The position numbers were made by a program, and so were the translations under genes. From Dehalobacter alkaniphilus (GTDB taxonomy: Bacteria > Bacillota > Desulfitobacteriia > Desulfitobacteriales > Syntrophobotulaceae), in contig CP148031.1 in NCBI GenBank assembly GCA_040500365.1, positions 744,001 to 808,000 of the forward strand: a stretch of DNA of 64,000 nt, given 5' to 3'. Positions 1 through 7,110 of the stretch are shown piece after piece (positions within the stretch are counted from its first letter, which is position 1; the number at the start of each line of letters is the position of its first letter). The notes under the pieces were generated by a model. The model was not told where the DNA came from, ran no database searches, and saw only the letters and a list, made by a program, of their open reading frames with translations.

Positions 1-2
1 TC

Positions 3-938
3 AATTATTTAAGAATATCTGTAACGGATTTATGCAATTTAAAATGTACGTACTGTATGCCGGAAAAAGGTATTGAGAAAAAAGAACGCTGCGATATCTT
101 AAGCCTGGAAACTATGGAAAAGATTGCCGAGACAGCCGTTGAACTCGGGATCACCAAGATCAGGCTCACTGGCGGAGAGCCGTTGGTAAGGAGAGGGATC
201 CTGGATTTGGTCCAAAATATTGCCTTGCTGAAAAACAAAGGACTCAAGGAACTAGGACTCACGACCAACGGGCTGCTTCTGAAAAAATATGCGGATGACC
301 TGAAAAAAGCTGGGCTGACGCGGGTAAATATTAGTATTGACAGCATGGATCCGGCCAAATATAAGGAAATTACCCGCTGCGGTAATGTTCAGGATGTTCT
401 GGAAGGGGTCAGGGCGGCAAAAGAAGCAAAACTATTCCCATTAAAGATCAATGTCGTTCTTATTGGCGGATTCAATGACAATGAAATCGAAGATTTTGTC
501 GCGATGACGATGGATGATGATATCGAAGTGCGTTTTATTGAGCTTATGCCGATTGGAGAAGCTGGAGCATGGGGCCGGGAGCATTTCTTGTCCAACGAAG
601 AAATACTGAAAAGAGTGCCGACGTTGATCCCGATGCCATTTAAAGGACATGGCAGCGTCGCACGTCTCTACAAACTTCCGAATAGCAAAGGCAACGTTGG
701 TCTGATCAGCTCGTTAAGCAGTCATTTCTGTAATTATTGTAACCGGATCAGGATTACGCCCGACGGCAAACTGAAACCATGTCTTCATTCCAATATCGAG
801 ATCGATATCCGGAATTACGGTGAAAACGGACTTGAGAAGTTTCTGATAGATGGAATCATGGCAAAACCCACCCGTCATTGTATCCAGAACAGTGACTTTG
901 AGCCGGTAATAAGAAATATGCATGAAATAGGCGGGTGA
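3..938 (+). CDS. moaA: GTP 3',8-cyclase MoaA (5' end outside window)
   Basis: Radical SAM enzyme that starts molybdopterin synthesis by converting GTP to 3',8-cyclo-7,8-dihydro-GTP. The reading frame is open from base 3, before the first ATG at 57, and encodes the radical-SAM cysteine motif CNLKCTYC just before MPEKGIE, so the true start lies upstream of the window. The C-terminal second [4Fe-4S] motif (FCNYCNRIRITPDG, then a Cys at KPCLHS) and FIELMPIG are both present. The visible part is 311 residues, and only about 15-20 residues should be missing. The stop codon overlaps a possible GTG of moaC, so the two are co-transcribed. It is the first visible gene of a Mo-cofactor operon that runs to the MOSC gene. 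Confidence 0.96.
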   Translation, partial: NYLRISVTDLCNLKCTYCMPEKGIEKKERCDILSLETMEKIAETAVELGITKIRLTGGEPLVRRGILDLVQNIALLKNKGLKELGLTTNGLLLKKYADDLKKAGLTRVNISIDSMDPAKYKEITRCGNVQDVLEGVRAAKEAKLFPLKINVVLIGGFNDNEIEDFVAMTMDDDIEVRFIELMPIGEAGAWGREHFLSNEEILKRVPTLIPMPFKGHGSVARLYKLPNSKGNVGLISSLSSHFCNYCNRIRITPDGKLKPCLHSNIEIDIRNYGENGLEKFLIDGIMAKPTRHCIQNSDFEPVIRNMHEIGG

Positions 939-946
939 AAAATAAC

Positions 947-1435
947 ATGAGTGAACTGACACATTTCAATGAAGAGGGACGGGCCAGAATGGTTGACGTA
1001 AGCGGGAAGGCTGAAACCACTCGTGTGGCGGTAGCACGCGGCGAGATCCGGATGAAGCCTGAAACCCTGACGCTAGTCAAGGAGGGACTCATGGCTAAAG
1101 GGGATGTGCTGGCGGTGTCACAGGTTGCAGGTATCATGGGTGCCAAAAAAACTTCTGATATTATTCCGATGTGCCACCCGCTGCTGTTGTCGGGAATAGA
1201 TGTTTCTTTTAAAATCAACGACCAGGAAAGCAAGATTGAAATTCAGGTAACAGTTAATAACTCCGGCCAGACCGGCGTCGAAATGGAAGCACTTACGGGA
1301 GTTTCTGTCGCAGCGCTTACCATCTATGACATGTGCAAGGCCGCAGAAAAGGATATGGTGATCGGGGATATCTGTCTGATTAGCAAATCCGGCGGCAAAA
1401 GCGGCAATTATATCCGAGCGGATAAAACAAAATAA
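947..1435 (+). CDS. moaC: cyclic pyranopterin monophosphate synthase MoaC
   Basis: Converts the MoaA product to cyclic pyranopterin monophosphate. The family motifs are clear: MVDVSGKAETTR at the N-terminus, KKTSDIIPMCHPL in the middle and IYDMCKAAEKDM towards the end. The protein is 162 residues, normal for the family. The ATG at 947 is preferred over the GTG at 935, because the purine-rich GGCGGGTGA at the moaA stop then has correct ribosome-binding spacing. It follows moaA directly, and mog follows after a 112-bp gap with no obvious signal. Confidence 0.96.
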   Translation: MSELTHFNEEGRARMVDVSGKAETTRVAVARGEIRMKPETLTLVKEGLMAKGDVLAVSQVAGIMGAKKTSDIIPMCHPLLLSGIDVSFKINDQESKIEIQVTVNNSGQTGVEMEALTGVSVAALTIYDMCKAAEKDMVIGDICLISKSGGKSGNYIRADKTK

Positions 1436-1547
1436 AATATCCGAGGGACTCATAAATAACAAATTACGAACAAGAAATGAACAAGATATCCAGAACAAAA
1501 ATGACGGACGTACTATTCAAAAAAACTCTTCGGAGAGGTGAAGAACG

Positions 1548-2042
1548 ATGATCACTGTAGGCGTTATCACAGCCAGTGACAAAGGGTCCAGAGGAGAACG
1601 CGAGGACTTAAGCGGACAGGTCATTAAAAATATGGTCGAAGAGATCGGCTGGGAAGTTAGAATTCTGGAAATTGTTCCGGATGAACAGAAGATCATTGAA
1701 GCCAAGTTAATTGAATATGCCGATGAACATAAAGTTGATGTGATATTGACGACCGGAGGAACCGGGTTCTCACCGAGGGATGTGACCCCGGAAGCTACGC
1801 TGGCTGTCGTCGAAAGGCTTACTCCGGGAATTCCCGAGGCGATGAGACTAGAGAGCCTAAAGGTTACACCCAGAGCGATGCTTTCCAGAGCAGCCGCTGG
1901 AATCAGAGGCAAAACTGTGATTATCAATTTACCGGGAAGCCCGAAAGGTGTTAAAGAATGTCTGACAGTTGTTCTGCAGTCGTTGGAGCACGGCATAGAA
2001 ATTTTAAAGGGGACTGCCGGAGAGTGTGCGCAGCCATTTTAA
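1548..2042 (+). CDS. mog: MogA/MoaB-family molybdopterin adenylyltransferase
   Basis: A protein of 164 residues in the MogA/MoaB family, which adenylates molybdopterin before metal insertion. The MPT-binding signature TTGGTGFSPRDVTPEATL and a PGIPEAMR segment are present, as is NLPGSPKGVKE near the C-terminus. GGAGAGGTG lies upstream of the ATG as ribosome-binding site. It sits between moaC and mobB in the same direction. Whether it should be called mogA or moaB cannot be settled from length alone. Confidence 0.92.
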   Translation: MITVGVITASDKGSRGEREDLSGQVIKNMVEEIGWEVRILEIVPDEQKIIEAKLIEYADEHKVDVILTTGGTGFSPRDVTPEATLAVVERLTPGIPEAMRLESLKVTPRAMLSRAAAGIRGKTVIINLPGSPKGVKECLTVVLQSLEHGIEILKGTAGECAQPF

Positions 2043-2067
2043 CAAAAACGACAGGGAGGAGAACACT

Positions 2068-2577
2068 GTGAATGATGTTCCAGTCATATGTTTCGTTGCC
2101 GCGAAATCAGGCACCGGAAAGACAACTTTCTTGGAAAAACTAATCAGGGAAATGACGGAACGCGGTTTTAGGGTCGGCGTGATCAAGAGTGACGCCCACC
2201 GTTTCAATATTGATAAACCAGGTAAAGACAGCTGGCGATTTGCTGAGGCCGGTGCAAGATCTACGGCAATTATCGGGCCCGACCAATATGCTGTCATTCA
2301 GAAAACCGAGATGAAGAAAGATATTGAAGATGTGATTGCAATGATTGAAGGCGTCGATATCATCCTGGTCGAAGGGTTCAAAATGTCCCAAAGACCAAGA
2401 TTTGAAGTTGTAAGAAGAGAGCTCGGCACCGACATCGTTTCTCCGTTGGAGAACTTAATCGGCGTTATCACAGATGTCAATGATCTTGCTGTTTCGGTTC
2501 CGGTGATCGATATTAATGATTTTCAGGGTGTCGCGGATCTTATCATTGAAAAGTATCTGTTTAGCAGCATAAAATAA
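2068..2577 (+). CDS. mobB: molybdopterin-guanine dinucleotide biosynthesis protein MobB
   Basis: P-loop GTPase that assists MobA in making the guanine dinucleotide form of the cofactor. The N-terminus reads VICFVAAKSGTGKTTF, containing the Walker A motif, and VEGFKMSQRPRFEVVRR is typical of MobB. The frame is open from 2026 but would overlap mog. The GTG at 2068 is chosen because AGGGAGGA ends eight bases before it, giving 169 residues. The bis-MGD cofactor it supports is the form needed by the formate dehydrogenase at 17.2 kb. Confidence 0.93.
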   Translation: MNDVPVICFVAAKSGTGKTTFLEKLIREMTERGFRVGVIKSDAHRFNIDKPGKDSWRFAEAGARSTAIIGPDQYAVIQKTEMKKDIEDVIAMIEGVDIILVEGFKMSQRPRFEVVRRELGTDIVSPLENLIGVITDVNDLAVSVPVIDINDFQGVADLIIEKYLFSSIK

Positions 2578-2618
2578 GAATTCAATGTTTAATAAACCTA
2601 AAGGAAGGGGTATCCAAT

Positions 2619-3059
2619 ATGCCGAAAGTAATTGCTGTCAATATCAGTGAAACAAAAGGGGTTCCGAAACAAGAAATTGAAAAGGGCTATTTTCAAGTAG
2701 ATCATGGTTTAGTAGGGGATGCGCATGCCGCCAACTGGCACAGACAGGTCAGTTGGCTCGGAACTGAAAGTGTTGAAAAATTAAAACAGGCCGGACTCAC
2801 CGGGCTGGATAACGGTAGATTTGCGGAAAACCTCACGACCGAAGGCATTATTCTGTATGAGCTTCCCATTGGTACAAAGCTTAAAATCGGTGAGACGCTG
2901 ATGGAAGTGACCCAGATCGGCAAACAATGCCATAACAGCGGATGCGCCATTAAACGGCTTGCCGGGGACTGCGTGATGCCGCGTGAGGGGATTTTTACCA
3001 AAGTCCTGTCTCCGGGATGGATTAAACCGGGGGACAGCATTGAGATCGTGGAACAGTAA
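2619..3059 (+). CDS. MOSC domain protein
   Basis: A stand-alone MOSC domain protein of 146 residues. MOSC domains are found in the C-terminus of Mo-cofactor sulfurases and bind the cofactor or its sulfur. Here the conserved cysteine lies in GKQCHNSGCAI, and the beginning (VNISETKGVPKQ, GLVGDAHA) is typical of small bacterial MOSC proteins that close moa operons. A good ribosome-binding site (AAGGAAGGGG) precedes the ATG. A strong hairpin terminator follows. The exact substrate is unknown; a role in handling or delivering the cofactor is inferred from position. Confidence 0.9.
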   Translation: MPKVIAVNISETKGVPKQEIEKGYFQVDHGLVGDAHAANWHRQVSWLGTESVEKLKQAGLTGLDNGRFAENLTTEGIILYELPIGTKLKIGETLMEVTQIGKQCHNSGCAIKRLAGDCVMPREGIFTKVLSPGWIKPGDSIEIVEQ

Positions 3060-3087
3060 ACCATATCTTACAAACAAACTAAATGGA

Positions 3088-3123
3088 AAAGATAGTTGAT
3101 AAAGTATTTCAACTATCTTTTTT
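3088..3123. terminator. bidirectional terminator between MOSC gene and gamma-CA-like gene
   Basis: A perfect 12-bp inverted repeat (AAAGATAGTTGA at 3088-3099, complement at 3109-3120) with a 9-base loop is flanked by A-rich and T-rich tracts. It serves the convergent genes on both sides. Confidence 0.88.
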
Positions 3124-3126
3124 AAA

Positions 3127-3675
3127 TCACCAAAATTCAGAGGGAAAAGACAGTGATGATATCGGGTATCCTTGAACAAGATATTCCTGGCCTTTGGCGA
3201 CGTACCTCTCTGTCATTTGGCGAATGGAGGCCAACTCTTCCGGCGTAATTTCTCTGATTACCTTCGCGGGAGAACCAAGAATCAGTGAATTTGGAGGAAA
3301 TATCTTTCTTTCCGGGACCAGGGAGCCTGCGCCCACGATCGAATTTTCGCCAATGACAGATTCGTTCATGATGATGGAGCCCATCCCAATCAGGCAGCCT
3401 TTACGAATTGTACAGCTATGGAGGATACACCCATGGCCGACAGTAACCTCATCTTCTACAAGCGTCGGCAGATCAGTATTCACATGGATAACACTTAAGT
3501 CCTGGATGTTTGTTCTTTTACCGATGGCAATTGGGGCAATATCTCCGCGTAAAACACAATTGTACCAGATACTTGCGTAGTCTCCAATGGTTACTCTGCC
3601 AATGATTTTTGCGCCTTCCGCCATATAGACAGTTTCTGAGACCGAAGGTTTAACGTCTTGATAGGGAATGATCAT
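3127..3675 (-). CDS. gamma-carbonic anhydrase-like left-handed beta-helix protein
   Basis: A hexapeptide-repeat protein of 182 residues in the gamma-carbonic anhydrase/YrdA-PaaY group. It shows GRVTIGDYASIWYNCVLRGD, the RTNIQDLSVIHVN segment and the VGHGCILHSC segment that hold the metal-binding histidines. The open frame extends upstream to 3783, but the ATG at 3675 has AAGGAG eleven bases ahead and gives the usual length. Many family members have no proven carbonic anhydrase activity, so the function remains open. Confidence 0.9.
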   Translation of the reverse strand: MIIPYQDVKPSVSETVYMAEGAKIIGRVTIGDYASIWYNCVLRGDIAPIAIGKRTNIQDLSVIHVNTDLPTLVEDEVTVGHGCILHSCTIRKGCLIGMGSIIMNESVIGENSIVGAGSLVPERKIFPPNSLILGSPAKVIREITPEELASIRQMTERYVAKGQEYLVQGYPISSLSFPSEFW

Positions 3676-3926
3676 AAGAATGGTTGCTCCTTGCTTTTTG
3701 GCTTTAAAAATATTATAGATTTCAGAACGGCCTTTGTCGAGAAGTATAAAAGGCCTGCCAACAAAAGGCTTGGCAGAAGCCACGTTTTCTTAAATAACAA
3801 CAAACCCTTAAGTTGCTGTTTATTTTAGGTGTAAGTTAGGTTATATTAATAGGGATGTTTAAGAATGTTTGGAAATAACAAAGAAGTATGTTGTTACAAC
3901 AACTAAAAAATAAGGAGCAGCTCCTG

Positions 3927-5354
3927 ATGAAAATCCGTTTCTACCTGGCGCTTTGGACAGGAAAAATCGTATTGATATTGATGCGGCTTTTGCGGAAGAA
4001 AGGCACAACCTTCCCTGGATTTATTGCGCTTAAGATTTGCCCCAATATGATTGGCCTCCTGGCTTCCAGTTTTCCGGAAGGCGCAGTGATTATTACGGGA
4101 ACCAATGGCAAAACGACAACGAACAACCTACTCGCTTCTATCCTGAAGACAGCCGGAAAAAAGATTGCTTTTAACCGGGAAGGGGCCAATATGCTTACGG
4201 GGATTACAGGAGCATTGCTGCAGAATACTACATTTGCCGGTATGCCGCAAGCTTCTGTCCTGCTGCTCGAAGTGGATGAAGCTACACTGCCGGGGCTATG
4301 CAGGCAGCTGACTCCACGGCTTGCTGTGATTACGAATTTCTTTCGGGATCAGTTGGATAGGTATGGCGAATTGGATACGACGATCAAGCTGGTAAAAGAG
4401 TCGCTGCCTGCCGCAACAGAACTGGTGCTGAATGCGGATGATCCGCTAGTTGCTCAGATCGGAACCGGCCGGAAAGGTGTATTTTACTTTGGGGTAAGCA
4501 CACTGCCCACAAGCTCTGCCGACAGCACGGAAACGCGGGAAGGACGATACTGTTCGCACTGCGGTCAGGAATTGTCTTACACGCTGTTTCATTATGGTCA
4601 GTTAGGGTACTATAGGTGTCCCGGCTGCGGTTTCAGCCGGCCTGATCCTTATATTGAAGCGAAAGAAGTCAAAGTGGAAAGCAGGGAGATCTCGTTCAGG
4701 ATAGATGATGACCATGACGACCGCGTCTATCAGGTACCTTTGCAAGGGTATTATAATCTGTATAATGCGCTGGCAGCTTTCTGTGCTGCGGACCGTCTGC
4801 AGATATCCAGAGAGGATATTGGTGCCGGACTGAACCGGTATGTTTCCGATGCCGGGCGAATGGAACAGTTTTCGCTTCCCGGATGTGAGGCAACGTTGAC
4901 CCTGGTGAAAAATCCAACAGGTTTTAATCAGGTCATCCATACCATTGCAGAACTGCCTCGGTCTGTCCGCTTGCTGATTGCGATTAACGATCTGGCGGCC
5001 GATGGCCGGGATATATCTTGGTTATGGGATGTCGACTTTGAAATTTTGGCTTCGCGTCAGGATGACGTGAAACAAATCATATGCTCCGGTTTAAGAGCTG
5101 AGGACATGGCTTTGCGGCTAAAGTATGCTGGAATTAAGGAAGACAGAATTACAATGGAACATTCTCTGGAAAAAGCGGTGGAGATGCTGGAACAGCCAAG
5201 CGCCAACACGGTGTCAGCGGTTGAGGCGGCTGCAAGCATAGCAGATGGAGAAGCCGTATTTATTTTGCCAACCTACACTGCCCTTTTCCCGATGCGGGAT
5301 ATTCTGGTGAGAAGAAAAACCGGAGAAAAACAGCGTAAGGCGGTAAATATATGA
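3927..5354 (+). CDS. murT: lipid II isoglutaminyl synthase subunit MurT
   Basis: Mur-ligase-like subunit that, with GatD, amidates D-glutamate of lipid II in Gram-positive cell walls. The ATP-binding motif is ITGTNGKTTTNN near residue 55. An inserted zinc ribbon (CSHCGQE ... CPGCGFS, near residues 205-235) and the C-terminal DUF1727 region are both characteristic of MurT. The start at 3927 is preferred over 3888 because AAGGAG at 3912-3917 is correctly placed, giving 475 residues. The stop overlaps the gatD start (ATGA), so the two subunits are translationally coupled. Confidence 0.95.
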   Translation: MKIRFYLALWTGKIVLILMRLLRKKGTTFPGFIALKICPNMIGLLASSFPEGAVIITGTNGKTTTNNLLASILKTAGKKIAFNREGANMLTGITGALLQNTTFAGMPQASVLLLEVDEATLPGLCRQLTPRLAVITNFFRDQLDRYGELDTTIKLVKESLPAATELVLNADDPLVAQIGTGRKGVFYFGVSTLPTSSADSTETREGRYCSHCGQELSYTLFHYGQLGYYRCPGCGFSRPDPYIEAKEVKVESREISFRIDDDHDDRVYQVPLQGYYNLYNALAAFCAADRLQISREDIGAGLNRYVSDAGRMEQFSLPGCEATLTLVKNPTGFNQVIHTIAELPRSVRLLIAINDLAADGRDISWLWDVDFEILASRQDDVKQIICSGLRAEDMALRLKYAGIKEDRITMEHSLEKAVEMLEQPSANTVSAVEAAASIADGEAVFILPTYTALFPMRDILVRRKTGEKQRKAVNI

Positions 5355-6151
5355 AGCTCACCATTTTTCATCTTTATCCGGATTTGCTTGATTTATACGG
5401 CGACAGGGGAAATGTTCTGGCGCTGGCTGCCAGATGCAGGTGGCGCGGCATTGATGTCGAGATACGCAGAATATCTTTGGGGGAAGAAATGGATTTCTCC
5501 GAGGCGGATATTCTTTTTCTGGGGGGCGGTTCAGACCGGGAGCAAAGCCTTTTGGTTCAGGATTTAAGCACCAGATCCTCAGAACTTAAAGCGGCGATCG
5601 ACGATGGACTTGTCATGCTGACCATTTGCGGCGGTTACCAGCTTTTGGGGCTGTATTATCAGACCGGAGACGGGAAAAAAATTCCGGGCCTGGGCATCCT
5701 GGACTTCTATACCATCGCCGGAAACAAACGACTGATTGGCAATGTCATTGTTGAAATGGCACCTGAACTTCTGAGTTCCGTGTCGGGAAATATTCTCCGG
5801 CAGACCGATGGCGTTGAGGTGTTCAATACCATGGTCGGATTTGAGAACCATTCTGGGAAGACCTATCTTGGATCAGAGCTGAATTCCTTGGGAAGAGCGC
5901 TGAGGGGTTATGGCAATAACGGAGAGGATTTACAGGAGGGTGTATGGTATAAAAATGTTTTCGGGACTTATCTTCATGGACCGTTGCTGCCGAAAAATCC
6001 CCATATTACCGACCTGCTGCTGAGACTGGCGACAAAAAGAAAGAATCCGGCTTATCATCTGGAAATCCTGGAAGATTCTCTGGAAAAAGCAGCGCATCAT
6101 GCGGTTATTGAGCGTTTTCTTACGGCAGGATTCAGGGCAGGACCCAAATAG
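5351..6151 (+). CDS. gatD: lipid II isoglutaminyl synthase glutamine amidotransferase GatD
   Basis: Class I glutamine amidotransferase (CobB/CobQ-like) that supplies ammonia to MurT. The nucleophile is the Cys in LTICGGYQLLG (about residue 93), and the catalytic His lies in FGTYLHGPLLPKNP. The start FHLYPDLLDLYGDRGN is typical of the family. The length of 266 residues is slightly more than in Staphylococcus. It overlaps murT by four bases, as in other Firmicutes. Confidence 0.95.
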   Translation: MKLTIFHLYPDLLDLYGDRGNVLALAARCRWRGIDVEIRRISLGEEMDFSEADILFLGGGSDREQSLLVQDLSTRSSELKAAIDDGLVMLTICGGYQLLGLYYQTGDGKKIPGLGILDFYTIAGNKRLIGNVIVEMAPELLSSVSGNILRQTDGVEVFNTMVGFENHSGKTYLGSELNSLGRALRGYGNNGEDLQEGVWYKNVFGTYLHGPLLPKNPHITDLLLRLATKRKNPAYHLEILEDSLEKAAHHAVIERFLTAGFRAGPK

Positions 6152-6228
6152 GATCAAAACAGGAAAAAATTACATGATTAAAACCAGGAAGAATTATTGA
6201 ATATTGCTTGTACCCGGCCGTGTCTTCG

Positions 6229-6258
6229 TTGACACTTTAGAGGGTGAGTCGCTATAAT
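6229..6258 (+). promoter_or_regulatory. SigA-type promoter of mazEF
   Basis: TTGACA at 6229-6234 and TATAAT at 6253-6258 are separated by 18 bases; both hexamers match the consensus exactly. Transcription should start near 6265, just before the antitoxin gene. Confidence 0.8.
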
Positions 6259-6310
6259 AAAATAGGATTGCTTAATGGGGCCTTCCGTGGCCATGAAGGG
6301 GGTGCCTTGC

Positions 6311-6598
6311 TTGGCAGAGACTAGGCGTATTGTTGTATGTTTGCCGGAAAGCATTATTGAGGAAGTAGACGAAATCGTATCGTCAGAGAAGTTAAACCGG
6401 AGTGATTTTATCAAAGAAGCTGTTTACAGTGTATTGATTGAACGGCGAAAAGCAGGAATACGAGAGCAGATGCGGCAGGGATATGTTGAAATGGCTCAAA
6501 TCAACCTGTCGATGGCAGTAGATTTATGCCAGGCTGAAGAAGAGGCAACCATGCGTTATGAAGGGAAACTAGCTTGGAGTGTCGGGTATGAGTATTAA
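6311..6598 (+). CDS. antitoxin EndoAI (MazE-like, CopG/RHH family)
   Basis: Ribbon-helix-helix antitoxin that neutralises the following MazF-type toxin and represses the pair. The segment RRIVVCLPESIIEEVDEIV is the RHH strand and first helix, and QMRQGYVEMAQINLSMA matches the toxin-binding C-terminal region of Bacillus EndoAI. The frame is open from an ATG at 6275. The TTG at 6311 has AAGGGGG at proper distance and gives 95 residues, close to EndoAI; the 6275 start (107 residues) is the alternative. It overlaps the toxin gene by 11 bases. Confidence 0.9.
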   Translation: MAETRRIVVCLPESIIEEVDEIVSSEKLNRSDFIKEAVYSVLIERRKAGIREQMRQGYVEMAQINLSMAVDLCQAEEEATMRYEGKLAWSVGYEY

Positions 6599-6938
6599 AC
6601 GCGGGGAGATTTTTTATGCGGAACTAAACCCCGTTGTAGGTTCTGAACAAGGCGGCACCAGGCCGGTCTTGGTTATTCAGAATGATATTGGAAACCAGTA
6701 TAGCCCGACAACAATTATCGCAGCAATTACATCCCAGATTTCAAAAGCCAAACTGCCGACCCATGTGGAAGTCAAAGCGAAACGAAGTGGTTTGGAAAGA
6801 GATTCTGTTATTTTGACTGAACAAATCAGAACGATCGATAAGAGCCGTTTGAAGGAAAAAGTCGCAGTGCTCGACGAGGAAGTAATGCTCAGGGTTGATG
6901 AAGCTATTGAAATAAGCCTTGGGCTGACGGAGATCTGA
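6588..6938 (+). CDS. ndoA: mRNA interferase EndoA (MazF family toxin)
   Basis: Sequence-specific endoribonuclease toxin of 116 residues, exactly the length of Bacillus subtilis EndoA. VKRG-type start (SIKRGEIFYAELNP), VGSEQGGTRPVLVIQND, the segment KLPTHVEVKAKRSGLERDSV and TEQIRTIDK are all conserved, so the toxin looks intact. The ATG at 6588 is used rather than the GTG at 6579. This chromosomal pair is widely conserved in Firmicutes and need not be mobile. A hairpin terminator follows. Confidence 0.95.
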   Translation: MSIKRGEIFYAELNPVVGSEQGGTRPVLVIQNDIGNQYSPTTIIAAITSQISKAKLPTHVEVKAKRSGLERDSVILTEQIRTIDKSRLKEKVAVLDEEVMLRVDEAIEISLGLTEI

Positions 6939-6982
6939 AGGATTTCAATGGATGAGGCCAAATTACATAGTACGGAATAACG

Positions 6983-7018
6983 CAGCGTACAGGCTTCTAA
7001 CACCTGACGCTGTTTTTT
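6983..7018 (+). terminator. terminator of mazEF
   Basis: Stem CAGCGT-a-CAGG pairs with CCTG-ACGCTG (6983-7012, one bulged A), followed by six Ts. Confidence 0.8.
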
Positions 7019-7032
7019 ATACGGAGGGGAGA

Positions 7033-7084
7033 CATGGGGACGTTTCTTTTATCCCCTCGAGGGGATAAAAGAAACGTCCCCATG
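7033..7084. repeat. 52-bp perfect palindrome (two inverted REP-like units)
   Basis: Bases 7033-7058 are the exact reverse complement of 7059-7084, centred on CTCGAG. Each half is itself a near-palindrome beginning GGGGA and ending TCCCC. It lies between the mazEF terminator and the tex ribosome-binding site, so it may be transcribed in the tex leader. The form recalls REP/BIME elements spread by Y1 (RAYT) transposases; no transposase gene is in the window. Confidence 0.85.
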
Positions 7085-7110
7085 TTCCCATGATTGGAGG
7101 AAAAAACATA

